In this document: piece after piece, positions 32,454 to 40,046 of the stretch
How positions within the stretch are numbered: the first letter of the stretch is position 1
Layout of the letters: each line of letters starts with the position of its first letter
Assembly: GCA_002320245.1 (NCBI GenBank)
Contig: DCKD01000008.1
Span: 1-40,046 of the forward strand
Reading direction: 5' to 3'
DNA length: 40,046 nt
Source: Lachnospiraceae bacterium UBA1683
Lineage (GTDB): Bacteria > Bacillota > Clostridia > Lachnospirales > Lachnospiraceae
Notes under the pieces: generated by a model
The model's database searches: none
Told to the model about the DNA's origin: nothing
The model's input: only the letters and a program-made list of their open reading frames with translations
Position numbers and translations under genes: made by a program

Positions 32454-33010
32454 GAAATAAACCATTTTATCAGCGGCGTCCCATACAACAGGGCGATTAC
32501 CATGCCGAGGCTCAAAAACGGACCGAACGCAATATGTGTTTTCCTTTCTGCTTTTTTTACGAGCAGCAGCCACAGACTGTAAATGCCGCCGCACAATATC
32601 GCTGAAGTTGCAGCCAACAATGTCAGTTTCCAACCAAGAAACAGACCGCATACGCCCATGAATTTGATATCTCCTCCGCCAAAGGCGCCTGAACGAAAAA
32701 GTGCTGCCAGCAGCATCGGTACACTGACACATACTGCACCTATCACCCTTGCCACAAAAGAAAGCGGCAGGGGTTTTGTAATAAAAGACACAAATGTTAC
32801 AATTAGAATTGCAATGTCACAGCTATCCGGAATGATTCTTGTATTCATATCCAGGAATGCCGCCACTGTCAATATGCATACAAATATAAACACCGTAAGT
32901 CCGGCGCTCAGGTACTCATATCTCAGCGAGCAAAACAGTGCTGAAACACCGCCGGACAACAGCAGCCACCCATTGCGCATTCTGTTTTCCTGTCTGAAAC
33001 TTATCTCCAT
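32450..33010 (-). CDS. orphan prepilin peptidase (A24, catalytic domain only)
   Basis: Membrane aspartyl protease of the type IV prepilin/TadV family, about 186 residues. The two catalytic aspartates lie in FLDMNTRIIPD and GGGDIKFM, and the FGPFL motif follows. The N-terminal methylase domain of PilD is absent, as in TadV/FlaK types. No pilin, ATPase or assembly gene is nearby. The start is unclear: GAGGAG lies 10 bases before the ATG at 33010, but a TTG at 33016 and a later ATG (32977) are possible. Confidence 0.82.
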   Translation of the reverse strand: MEISFRQENRMRNGWLLLSGGVSALFCSLRYEYLSAGLTVFIFVCILTVAAFLDMNTRIIPDSCDIAILIVTFVSFITKPLPLSFVARVIGAVCVSVPMLLAALFRSGAFGGGDIKFMGVCGLFLGWKLTLLAATSAILCGGIYSLWLLLVKKAERKTHIAFGPFLSLGMVIALLYGTPLIKWFIS

Positions 33011-33136
33011 ACGCAATAAACTCCTCATATATTTTGGAAAATTTTATCTCACTCATCAGATTAATACTATGAAACGTCAAAATGACTTAGAAGTTACATA
33101 GAATCTTAAAAACTTGGTCACACCACGGACACATTT

Positions 33137-33364
33137 TTACTCTATAGTTAATACCATCAAAGGCAGAATATACTTTTGATATAAATTTTCTTTTTCATTA
33201 ACTTTTTCCTTTTTGGCTGGATGCAAATCCAGCCGATTTTTTACTATAGACAGTCCTTGTGTACTGACACATTGTTCTCTTATCCTGACGCTATCGTTCT
33301 CATTGTGCAACCTGCACCAAGACCCGTTTACCATACTGCCCGTATTTCTTCTTACTGATTCCAA
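33137..33364 (-). CDS. small doubtful ORF in the AT-rich spacer
   Basis: A 75-codon frame with TTG start preceded by AAGGAGG at a good spacing. The product (begins ESVRRNTGSMVNGSWC) is not recognised, and a terminator-like hairpin lies inside it, which argues against a real gene. It may be a leftover of a lost gene. The spacer 33011-33488 otherwise holds only the hairpin at 33215-33240. Confidence 0.25.
   Translation of the reverse strand: MESVRRNTGSMVNGSWCRLHNENDSVRIREQCVSTQGLSIVKNRLDLHPAKKEKVNEKENLYQKYILPLMVLTIE
33215..33241. terminator. bidirectional terminator-like hairpin
   Basis: GGCTGGAT (33215-33222) pairs with ATCCAGCC (33227-33234) across GCAA, flanked by T-runs on both sides of the stem (TTTTT before, ATTTTTT after). 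It stands alone between the prepilin peptidase and the YD-repeat-like gene. Confidence 0.65.
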
Positions 33365-33488
33365 TATCTCCTCCTTCGTACACCTAGAATATTTATTATA
33401 CCAAAATACTTTATTAAGTTATAGACTTTTATGTTAAATATTTACATGTTAAAATTTTAGTATAAATTTTGAGATAGGAGTGATATTT

Positions 33489-34427
33489 ATGCGAAAGAAA
33501 AGGATTATATCATTATTACTTAGTAGTGTATTAGTTGTTTCAATTAACTCAGAAACTATATTTGCTAGTGAAAGACACTCCGCATATGAAAATAATATTG
33601 AGCTATCTGAGGTTGAGAATAATACAGCTAGATTAAAAAAAATCATTAAAGATGGAGAGACTCCATTAGTAGCTAGCCAATATCAATACAATGATTCTGG
33701 AGAAATTATTTTTAGAGATTATGTAGAAGGAACCATCGAATATGAATACGATTCTAATAATAGAGTTGTTAAAGTTACAAATAAATTAAAACCAGAAAGC
33801 TCTTCTAAACCATCTATAATTCATGTAAAAGAAAATTCAACATCTGAATACACTTATGATTCTGATGGAAAAATGGATAAGGAGATTAAAAAGGTATTTG
33901 ATAAATCCGATGTAACATTAACTGGTGACCCCGTTAATGTGTATAAAATAGATTATTATTATGATGGAGACCAACTATCAAGAAAAAGTTATACACCTAA
34001 GGTAGATAGTGATGATGAAAAAGAATATACTATGTATTCATATAATAAAGAAGGGTTGATAGATAAAATAGTAGAGAAAAAGAAAGGTCAAGAAGATAGT
34101 ATGACTCTAGAATATGACGATGATGGAGATATAGTGAGAGCTGTTCAAAATAAGAATGGAACTACAATTACAAGAGAAATTTCATATGTTGAAAATTCAG
34201 TCTATCCAATATTTTACATCGATCCTATAAAAGAGAAAAAAATAGATTTAGATTTTTTTGCTTCGTCGTATAAATTGATTGATGAAATGAAGATTACTAC
34301 CGGTGAAAATGAAATGAATTTTAAATATGATTATAAATACGATGAAGATGATAAGGTAACTGAAAGTGAATTAACCTTTAGTGGTAACGGTATTACAAAT
34401 AAAACTAAATACTTATTAGAATATTAG
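33489..34427 (+). CDS. secreted YD-repeat-like protein
   Basis: A 312-residue protein with a signal peptide (MRKKRIISLLLSSVLVVSINS, cleavage near ...IFASE). The mature part carries about seven tyrosine/aspartate-rich beta repeats of the type YQYNDSGEIIFR, YEYDSNNRVVKVT, YTYDSDGKMDKE, YYYDGDQLSRK, YSYNKEGLIDKI and LEYDDDGDIVRA, like Rhs/YD repeats but without a toxin tip or anchor. It ends in KYLLEY. Start: AGGAG eight bases before ATG 33489. The gene is conspicuously richer in A and T and uses AT-ending codons more than its neighbours, so horizontal acquisition is likely. It may be a cell-surface or matrix protein; function unknown. Confidence 0.85.
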   Translation: MRKKRIISLLLSSVLVVSINSETIFASERHSAYENNIELSEVENNTARLKKIIKDGETPLVASQYQYNDSGEIIFRDYVEGTIEYEYDSNNRVVKVTNKLKPESSSKPSIIHVKENSTSEYTYDSDGKMDKEIKKVFDKSDVTLTGDPVNVYKIDYYYDGDQLSRKSYTPKVDSDDEKEYTMYSYNKEGLIDKIVEKKKGQEDSMTLEYDDDGDIVRAVQNKNGTTITREISYVENSVYPIFYIDPIKEKKIDLDFFASSYKLIDEMKITTGENEMNFKYDYKYDEDDKVTESELTFSGNGITNKTKYLLEY

Positions 34428-34467
34428 AAATATATCAATTATTTACATCGTTATATATATGTTGCTA

Positions 34468-34600
34468 CTATGTAAATAATTTTTCAATCATGGATATGCC
34501 AGCCAGAAATCCCTTTCCCTCAAGGGATTTCTGGTACTGTTTCATGACCTGGTGATGCTTCTCCCAGATATATGCCGTCTCTATCGCCAAACATACTCTG
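34468..34600 (-). pseudogene. unidentified gene fragment with internal hairpin
   Basis: A minus-strand frame of about 44 codons reads AIETAYIWEKHHQVMKQY and ends SMIEKLFT before TAG at 34468-34470. It has no start signal and begins at the end of the dehydrogenase gene, so it looks like the tail of a lost gene. A perfect 13-bp stem (34503-34515 and 34522-34534) with a 6-base loop lies within it. I do not recognise the family. Confidence 0.35.
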
Positions 34601-34608
34601 AATTTTAG

Positions 34609-35697
34609 TTATTCACCTAAGAAATAATGTCCATATGCATCTGCTGCCTTGATTGCCGCGCATACGGTTTCCGGGGTCACCTCAAACGGCATATTATGTA
34701 ATGTGTCATTTGCTGCACATGCAGCTTTGGCTACCGCCATGATTTTCTCATCGGTCACTTCTTCTACACCGAGTTCTTTCAGTGTGACCGGAAGTCCCAG
34801 CTCGATGCACCAGTCAATGATGTCTTCCAGTTCCTCTGCCGCCACATTCTCCAGCACAAGCTGTGTGATTGTACCGAATGCAACTTTTTCCCCGTGGTAC
34901 ATATGATGGCATTCTTCTAGTACGGTAAATCCGTTGTGGATTGCGTGAGCGCCTGCAAGCCCGCCGCTTTCGAACCCGATTCCGCTCAAAAGTGTATTTG
35001 CCTCGATTACCTTTTCTACTGCCGGAGTACATGCGCCTGCCTCCAGTGCGAGTTTTGCCTTTACACCTTCGTCCATTAATGTGTTAAAACACAATTCTGC
35101 CAGTGTAATCGCCGCAGATGTTACCTTTCCGCCTGCGCAGGTCGTTGCACCGCTTGCCTCACATGCTCTTGCCTCAAAATATGTTGCCAGTGCATCACCC
35201 ATGCCGGATACGGTTAGACGAACCGGTGATTTTGCAATGATTTCTGTATCCATCAGCACCATATTCGGGTTCGCCGGAAGGAATAAATATTCTTCAAATA
35301 CACCTTCATCCGTATAAATAACAGATAAGGCGCTGCCTGTGGATGCGATTGTCGGGCAAATCAGCACCGGGACGGATTTGTAATAAGCCACTGCTTTTGC
35401 GGTATCCAGAATCTTTCCGCCTCCAACTCCGATAACCATGTCACAGCCTTTTTCCTGCATAATCGCAACCAGACGGTTGATTTCATTCTTGCTGCACTCC
35501 CTGTTGAAATACTCATAAACCGGCTCTGCCGCCACATTCTGAAAACTCCCGTCCACAATGTCACCGATTCTCTTGTAACCGGATTCTGTAATCAGAACCA
35601 ATGCCTTTTTTCCATACTTACCTGCATAAGCCCCCAGACTCTTCATCTCGCCTGCTCCCTGCACATACTTACTTGGACTGATTAAAATATTTGCCAT
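34609..35697 (-). CDS. gldA: iron-containing alcohol dehydrogenase family, glycerol-dehydrogenase-like
   Basis: A 362-residue NAD-dependent dehydrogenase. The NAD-binding segment VIGVGGGKILDTAKAVA and CPTIASTGSALSVIYTDEG, then the metal ligand histidines in GLAGAHAIHNGF and MYHGEKVAFG, match GldA. Known reaction: glycerol to dihydroxyacetone, or related diols. AAGGAGG lies upstream of the ATG. No glycerol uptake genes are nearby, so the natural substrate is uncertain. Confidence 0.9.
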   Translation of the reverse strand: MANILISPSKYVQGAGEMKSLGAYAGKYGKKALVLITESGYKRIGDIVDGSFQNVAAEPVYEYFNRECSKNEINRLVAIMQEKGCDMVIGVGGGKILDTAKAVAYYKSVPVLICPTIASTGSALSVIYTDEGVFEEYLFLPANPNMVLMDTEIIAKSPVRLTVSGMGDALATYFEARACEASGATTCAGGKVTSAAITLAELCFNTLMDEGVKAKLALEAGACTPAVEKVIEANTLLSGIGFESGGLAGAHAIHNGFTVLEECHHMYHGEKVAFGTITQLVLENVAAEELEDIIDWCIELGLPVTLKELGVEEVTDEKIMAVAKAACAANDTLHNMPFEVTPETVCAAIKAADAYGHYFLGE

Positions 35698-35775
35698 CCT
35701 TATGTCCTCCTTCGAGTCCTATTATTTTGTTATCCCCAGTGTACACAGAAACGCGCCGTCCCCTTCTACACCGAA

Positions 35776-35812
35776 TACCCTCTCCGGACAGCTACACAGT
35801 CCAGGGAGGGTA
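35776..35812. other. stem-loop in the spacer before the dehydrogenase gene
   Basis: A 14-bp stem with one mismatch and one wobble (35776-35789 and 35799-35812) and a 9-base loop, between the Rieske oxidoreductase stop and the dehydrogenase start. No T run follows on either strand; it may be a leader element or a weak terminator. I could not match it to a riboswitch. Confidence 0.4.
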
Positions 35813-35904
35813 ACAATATAAATTTATTGTAGGATGAACGTCAGGACATGTCAACAAAAATTCTGGTAAATTCCCCTTTCTTCTGCCTTCGTAAAACGGC
35901 TGTT

Positions 35905-37281
35905 TTATTCCACATTCGCCCCTCGTTTCGCCGGATTATCTACCAGCGTACCGTCCTTTTCAAACCGGGAGCCGTGGCAGGAGCAATCCCACGTGTGCTC
36001 CAGAGCATTCCACTTGAGAGCACATCCCATATGCGGGCAGCGCTTAAACGAAGGTGTCAGCAATCCACCCGCAGCAGTCAGCCCGTTGATTAAGAGTTGT
36101 CTTGTCATCATACTGCGGCTCGGTGAAAACACTTGGCTCCACGCATTTTCGCGCTCCTGTACCATATCGCACAGCAACATTGCCGCCACCATTGACGAAG
36201 TCATGCCCCACTTATTGAAACCGGATGCCACATAGAGATTCGGGGTATTTTTCGAATAGTGCCCTATATACGGAACCCCATCCAGACTCATACAATCCTG
36301 TGTCGCCCAACAATACCGCTCCTCCGACTGTGGATAATGTTCAGCGGCAAATGTCCTCAGCTCCTGCCAGTTTCCCCCAAGATGTCCCGTACGGTGGCTG
36401 CCCCCGCCGAGCAGCATCAGGTTGCCCGTGTTCCGGAAAGAGAATCCCCCCACAGCCTCATCAATATACATTCCTTCCACATCGGCGGCATGCTCCAACG
36501 CAATTACATACGAACGATGCTGATACAGTTTCAAAAAATAGCTTCCCCTTTTATTTAGAAACGGAAAATGTGTTGTCACAATGATTTTATCGGCTGTGAT
36601 TTGCGTAGTTTCGGGCTGCGCTGCATTTTCTACCTGTGCCGCACTTTCTGTTCCATCTGCTTTTTCCATCGGTGCCGCAGTCTCTGCCCAGGCTGTATGC
36701 CCCTCCACCTTCCGTACAAAAGTATGCTCATAAATGTTCAGATCCTTTGCAATCTTTGCAATGAAATGCAGCGGATGAAATTGTGCCTGATTCGGAAAAC
36801 GTACCGCCCCAACGGTTTCAAACGGCAGCGAGAGGTCTACGGAAAATTCCGCCGGAAACCCGAGGTCGTTCACCGCCCGGACCTCCGCCTCAATTTTCTC
36901 TCTGTCCTGCCTGGAATAAACAAAGGCACTTTTTTCTTCAAATCCACAGACCGTCTTTCCTGCAATCTCCCGGTATCTTTCCACTGCCGCCTGATTGGCC
37001 TCCAGATACAGCGCTGCCAGTTCCTTTCCTTTGGATTTTATCAGCCGGTCATAAATCAGCCCATGCTGCGAGGTGATTTTCGCGGTCGTATTTTTCGTTG
37101 TTCCGCTGGCAATCGCCTCCCCTTCCACAAGTATATAATCCACACCTGCATTTTTTAGAAAATATGCGCACAAAATGCCGCACAGACCGCCCCCGATAAT
37201 GAGCACATCAGTTTTTGCGGTGCCACGTAGCATTCCAAATTCCGGTAGTTTCGTTGTATCAGTCCAGACAGATTTCGCCAT
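35905..37281 (-). CDS. FAD-dependent oxidoreductase with C-terminal Rieske [2Fe-2S] domain
   Basis: A 458-residue flavoprotein of the DAO family. The dinucleotide-binding motif VLIIGGGLCGILCAYFL is near the N-terminus, followed by the substrate domain with YVASGFNKWGMTSS near residue 370. The C-terminal Rieske domain has CPHMGC and CSCHGSRF, the complete Cys-His/Cys-His ligand set. The fusion is known in Firmicutes; electron donor and substrate are unknown. A segment around 225-255 is rich in A, E, Q and T and looks like an inserted linker. I chose 37281 (GGGGA upstream, MAKSVWTD); the frame is open to 37368 and ATG 37353 is an alternative. Confidence 0.88.
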   Translation of the reverse strand: MAKSVWTDTTKLPEFGMLRGTAKTDVLIIGGGLCGILCAYFLKNAGVDYILVEGEAIASGTTKNTTAKITSQHGLIYDRLIKSKGKELAALYLEANQAAVERYREIAGKTVCGFEEKSAFVYSRQDREKIEAEVRAVNDLGFPAEFSVDLSLPFETVGAVRFPNQAQFHPLHFIAKIAKDLNIYEHTFVRKVEGHTAWAETAAPMEKADGTESAAQVENAAQPETTQITADKIIVTTHFPFLNKRGSYFLKLYQHRSYVIALEHAADVEGMYIDEAVGGFSFRNTGNLMLLGGGSHRTGHLGGNWQELRTFAAEHYPQSEERYCWATQDCMSLDGVPYIGHYSKNTPNLYVASGFNKWGMTSSMVAAMLLCDMVQERENAWSQVFSPSRSMMTRQLLINGLTAAGGLLTPSFKRCPHMGCALKWNALEHTWDCSCHGSRFEKDGTLVDNPAKRGANVE

Positions 37282-37451
37282 GTTAATTCCCCATTTCCAT
37301 ATGAATTTCCCGTATGATGTACTAGTCTGTCCGTTATAGAAATTTTCATACATCTGCAAATTCCCCAATATTGAAAATCAATATTCACCCGGCCTTCTAT
37401 CGCCCCTGTAAAAACAAATATTAATAAAATTTACTATTTCAACCGCCTGTT

Positions 37452-37575
37452 TCAAGTCAGCGCCCTTCCCACATTCTGGGCAAGCAGGCAGAGCAGCTTA
37501 TACCCAAGCGGCATCAGACGCAGTTCCCTTTCCTCAGATAAGCACCCCGGCGGCATAATCCACTTTTACCCTTCC
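37452..37575 (-). pseudogene. fragment of an OmpR/KdpE-type response regulator
   Basis: One minus-strand frame reads GRVKVDYAAGVLI then stop. The next frame gives LSEERELRLMPLGYKLLCLLAQNVGRALT before TGA at 37452. Together they match the first part of the winged-helix domain of KdpE-like regulators (...VDYAAG...ELRLTPIEYKLLCLLA.N.GKVLTH). One frameshift and a truncation show that it is dead. Confidence 0.6.
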
Positions 37576-37698
37576 ATTAATAAATAAGGAACCACTTGTT
37601 TTATATATTTATTATTTTATAATTTGTTCACTTATATTTCTAACCCGTAGGCTACATTTTCCCTGCCCATTTCAAAAATGTCCCCACTCCACTCCCTT

Positions 37699-37860
37699 CT
37701 AAAACAAATTAAAATTCTTAATATTATCCGTAATTCCAATCAAATTACTCTGCATGTCAATCTTGGATTCCTTAAGAAAAACTTCACTGGCATACTGCAT
37801 CGGGTTAAAGGTAATCAGCTTTTTCGGGAACACCGCAAAGCGGAAGGATTTTGCAATACT
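37699..37860 (-). pseudogene. C-terminal fragment of an unidentified gene joined to the TnpV remnant
   Basis: A minus-strand frame ends KLITFNPMQYASEVFLKES and a further 22 residues to NFNLF, which reads like a genuine protein tail but has no own start; upstream (above about 37860) it passes into the TnpV sequence in another frame. It is probably the end of a gene cut by a deletion. The family is unknown to me. Confidence 0.35.
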
Positions 37861-38075
37861 GCACGGTTTGAAAAATTTCTTGCGCTTTTTTATCGATGTC
37901 GGCAAGGTAAGCGTTCAGCCTGCCGCTTTTAAGCAGCGTTGTGTATGTATTTCTGTAATATTCTTTCAAGTACTGCAAGTGCCGCTGCCCCCATAAACCG
38001 ATAGGCTGTTCTTTTTCGGCTGTCTTGTTATGAGATTTTCTTGCCCTTGCTTGTAACCGTATAAAGGGATAAGGC
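37805..38075 (-). pseudogene. remnant of a TnpV-type transposon protein
   Basis: The minus-strand frame reads EQPIGLWGQRHLQYLKEYYRN then LLKSGRLNAYLADIDKKAQEIF, the conserved centre of TnpV, a small protein of Tn4451-like and other integrative elements in Clostridia. After about 37862 similarity ends and the frame runs into foreign sequence and a stop at 37805. N-terminal residues are out of frame. It shows past insertion and decay of a mobile element. The spacer 37282-37451 and 38076-38218 hold nothing else I can name. Confidence 0.65.
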
Positions 38076-38213
38076 GGATAATCAAATCTTTATTTGGCAT
38101 AATCAATTCATGACTTTACTGCACAGTCTCACCTACTTCACAGTTTTAGAATATGACAGCAAGGTCAAAAGGTCCTGTATTTCATGCTCGCGTGAAAAGA
38201 CATGACTTTAAGA

Positions 38214-38263
38214 CTTGAAAAACATTCGAAAGCCGCCCAATCAGAGCAGATTTCGAATGTTTT
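38214..38263 (-). terminator. terminator-like hairpin beyond the NYN gene
   Basis: A perfect 13-bp stem (38219-38231 and 38251-38263) with a 19-base loop; the minus strand continues with TTTTTC. It lies downstream of the REP-like repeat after the NYN gene stop. Confidence 0.6.
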
Positions 38264-38268
38264 ACTGC

Positions 38269-38305
38269 AAAGGGGACAGTCCCTTCTGAGAAGGGTCTGT
38301 CCCCT
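38269..38305. repeat. GGGAC-core palindrome, near-identical to the 9009-9077 repeat
   Basis: These 37 bases match 9024-9060 with a single difference (T for A at 38296), which makes the hairpin slightly imperfect. It sits 10 bases after the NYN gene stop. Confidence 0.85.
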
Positions 38306-38314
38306 GAAACAAAA

Positions 38315-39223
38315 TTATTTCTTATATACCGCCCAGTTCTGTTCGCCTTCTTCTTCCACTATCACATGTTTTAAACTTTGGATATACTGCTTAAATTGAG
38401 AATACCCATAATCCCGAACTTTAAAGTCCCCGAATTTATTATGAATCCGGTTGCCCAATGTTCCAAGCAAAATTCCCTGCTGCCCCGCCTGCTGAATCTG
38501 TTGGATGATATAGTCCTCCAACATTTCCTTTCGGCTTTTATCCTCGTACAGCATCACATTTACCTGTGTGCCATCCTGCTTTAATTTCAGCTTTGGAAAC
38601 GTTTCTAAAAATTTAGAAAGCAAACTATATCCATATCGTCTCACATCAAAATCCGGATATAATTTTACAAGACGGCTGCCGACTTCCCCAAGCCCGGTTT
38701 CCTTATCATTATTCTGATTCTCAATAATAATCTTGATTACCGCCTCTTCTATCTGGCTCTTTGTCACGCTATTTTTCTTGCCGTCTTTAATATCATCCAG
38801 CAGAAGCTCCAGCTCTGTAAAAATATCGCACGCTTTTCGGAACGGCGCCGGCGTCTTACTTTCTCCCATTCCGATTACCGTTGTTCCGCTTTCCCTTAAT
38901 CTGCTTGCCAGTTTCGTAAAATCGCTGTCGCTGGATACCAGGCAGAACCCTTCCAGCTCGTTCGTATACAGCATGTCCATCGCATCAATAATCATAGCCG
39001 AATCGGTCGCATTTTTTCCATACGTATAGCTAAACTGCTGAATTGGCGTAATACTGTTCTGTAGCAGTACCTCCTTCCAGCTCGCGCTTTGCGTTTTCGT
39101 CCAATCTCCGTAGATTCGTTTATAGGTCACATTGCCATACTTTGATAACTCATCCAGAATCGGTTTGATATATTTTGCAGATACATTGTCCGCATCAATC
39201 AGCAGTGCATATCTGTCTTCCAT
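38315..39223 (-). CDS. NYN-domain (LabA/DUF88) protein with OST-HTH/LOTUS domains
   Basis: A 302-residue predicted RNA-binding nuclease. The PIN-like NYN domain (about 1-145) has the acidic residues in LLIDADN, DSAMIIDAMDML and LVSSDSDF, with IGMGESKTP before the linker. Two OST-HTH/LOTUS-type units follow: VKLYPDFDVRRYGYSLLSKFLETF (about 190-215) and NKFGDFKVRDYGYSQFKQYI (about 262-285). They bind RNA, notably G-rich, in eukaryotic and bacterial relatives. The start at 39223 (homologues begin MEDR.YA.LIDADN) overlaps the phosphoesterase end by 25 bases, implying coupling; ATG 39256 would overlap by 58. Confidence 0.9.
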   Translation of the reverse strand: MEDRYALLIDADNVSAKYIKPILDELSKYGNVTYKRIYGDWTKTQSASWKEVLLQNSITPIQQFSYTYGKNATDSAMIIDAMDMLYTNELEGFCLVSSDSDFTKLASRLRESGTTVIGMGESKTPAPFRKACDIFTELELLLDDIKDGKKNSVTKSQIEEAVIKIIIENQNNDKETGLGEVGSRLVKLYPDFDVRRYGYSLLSKFLETFPKLKLKQDGTQVNVMLYEDKSRKEMLEDYIIQQIQQAGQQGILLGTLGNRIHNKFGDFKVRDYGYSQFKQYIQSLKHVIVEEEGEQNWAVYKK

Positions 39224-39768
39224 GTATGGTATACCTTCCCTTCCATATTTTTCCACTCAAATATTCCATTTTCCACAATCATATAACTATGCTCGGAATT
39301 TTCTTTCGGAATAGACACCGAACCAGGATTCATATAAATATACTCCTGACCGTTTTCTTTGGAAAATGTCTTGCAAGACGGTATATGTGTATGTCCGTTC
39401 AGCAAAATATCTCCTTCTTTTAACATTGGCAGATTCTGCGGATTATACACATGTCCATGCGTTGCAAAAATCGTCTGCCCATCCAAATCCAGAAAACAAT
39501 AATCTGCCAATATAGGAAAATCTAAAACCATCTGATCAACTTCTGTATCGCAATTTCCTCGAACACACAATAGATTTTCCTTCATTGGATTTAACATTGC
39601 AATCACCTTCTTCGGTGCATATTCCTCTGGAAGATCATTGCGCGGTCCGTGATACAAAATATCTCCCAGTATCAACAGCCGGCCGGCTTCCTCTCTTCTA
39701 TATGCCTCTGTCATCTGCCGACAGTAAAATGCCGAGCCGTGTATGTCCGATGCTATCATTAATTTCAT
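39199..39768 (-). CDS. metallophosphoesterase, YfcE/MJ0936 family
   Basis: A 189-residue phosphodiesterase with the full metal site: SDIHG (D8, H10), GDILYHGPRN, GNCD, FATHGH and NGHTHIP. YfcE-type enzymes cleave phosphodiesters with Mn2+; the physiological substrate is unknown. AAGGAGG lies six bases before the ATG and a near-consensus promoter at 39822-39850. It overlaps the NYN gene and is likely cotranscribed with it. Confidence 0.93.
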   Translation of the reverse strand: MKLMIASDIHGSAFYCRQMTEAYRREEAGRLLILGDILYHGPRNDLPEEYAPKKVIAMLNPMKENLLCVRGNCDTEVDQMVLDFPILADYCFLDLDGQTIFATHGHVYNPQNLPMLKEGDILLNGHTHIPSCKTFSKENGQEYIYMNPGSVSIPKENSEHSYMIVENGIFEWKNMEGKVYHTWKTDMHC

Positions 39769-39821
39769 ATCATGTCCTCCTTATGGAATCGCTGGCTTAT
39801 ACTCTTCCAGATTCCCTATTC

Positions 39822-39850
39822 AGTATAATAAAAAAACAAGAAATATTCAA
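39822..39850 (-). promoter_or_regulatory. promoter of the phosphoesterase-NYN operon
   Basis: TTGAAT (39850-39845), 17 bases, TATACT (39827-39822) on the minus strand, 54 bases before the start at 39768. Confidence 0.7.
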
Positions 39851-39982
39851 TTATTCTTTGCATCCTGATATTTAATCTTGACATTTGATTTCTATATGGA
39901 TACAATTATGCCATATTTTCTTTCATTCCGTACCGCTCTGCATATTTTACAATACCGGCACAGCTCACGATATCCATAAGTA

Positions 39983-40003
39983 CTGAGTGCCACAGGCACT
40001 CAG
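39983..40003. repeat. AGTGCC-aca-GGCACT palindrome, copy 2
   Basis: A 9-bp perfect stem (39983-39991 and 39995-40003) with loop ACA, followed by CCCCCCTC. The core and 3' flank repeat the sequence at 11771-11795. The stretch 39851-40046 contains no supported gene. Confidence 0.6.
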
Positions 40004-40046
40004 CCCCCCTCAGCCTGTCCGAAAACAAGATTTCTAGGCATAAATT

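Noticed and set aside
35731..35815. Riboswitch before the dehydrogenase gene
   Set aside because: The stem-loop and GGAGAG / AAGGGG motifs on the minus strand recalled glycine-type switches, but the order and cores do not fit any class I know.
1..40046. CRISPR array, tRNA or rRNA genes
   Set aside because: No regularly spaced direct repeats with unique spacers and no tRNA or rRNA sequence were seen on reading either strand.

Overview
The window looks like chromosomal DNA from a gut-type Clostridia, most likely a Lachnospiraceae (Dorea/Mediterraneibacter/Blautia-like). The basis is a clostridial 2[4Fe-4S] ferredoxin, strong AAGGAGG ribosome-binding sites, a class B sortase, a DUF951 protein, MutS2, GdpP, YhaM and a LUD-domain protein. 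The genus is my inference. Two clusters that lie near the replication origin in many Firmicutes, gdpP-rplI-dnaB and rpsF-ssb-rpsR, are both present, and two DnaA-box matches sit upstream of gdpP, so the region may be origin-proximal.

Layout. 1-4.3 kb, minus strand: RlmD-type rRNA methyltransferase, YhaM exoribonuclease and a membrane-anchored HtrA/PDZ protein that has lost its catalytic triad. 4.4-9.0 kb, plus strand: mutS2 and an OmpR-type two-component system. 9.1-11.6 kb: an orphan sugar-binding lipoprotein, a short ferredoxin gene and a MerR-like protein. 11.9-15.8 kb: dnaB, rplI, gdpP. 16.1-17.4 kb: a flavodoxin, a decayed flavodoxin relative and an Hsp20 whose C-terminus has been replaced. 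17.7-23.0 kb: an ABC sugar importer operon with an RpiR regulator and a wrecked yhcH gene, divergent from an SGNH esterase. This combination resembles sialic-acid or amino-sugar uptake loci. 23.2-27.2 kb: rpsR-ssb-rpsF, HAD phosphatase, DUF951, sortase B and LUD protein. 27.3-31.4 kb: a three-gene operon of an LRR protein, a VWA protein and a MoxR-type AAA+ ATPase, the best candidate for a poorly described system. 31.6-34.4 kb: YitT transporter, orphan prepilin peptidase and an AT-rich island with a secreted YD-repeat-like protein. 34.6-37.3 kb: glycerol dehydrogenase family protein and a Rieske-FAD oxidoreductase. 37.4-38.1 kb: a gene graveyard with response-regulator and TnpV remnants. 38.3-39.8 kb: NYN/OST-HTH protein and a YfcE-type phosphoesterase.

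A family of GGGAC-core palindromes is scattered through intergenic spaces (about 1.9, 9.0, 25.6, 28.9 and 38.3 kb). They look like REP-type dispersed repeats. One of them supplies the last codons of YhaM, and others sit inside operons. A second palindrome, built on AGTGCC-aca-GGCACT, occurs at 11.8 kb and 40.0 kb. At least four decayed genes or fragments (flavodoxin-like, yhcH, response regulator, TnpV), plus the altered Hsp20, point to ongoing gene loss and past mobile-element traffic.
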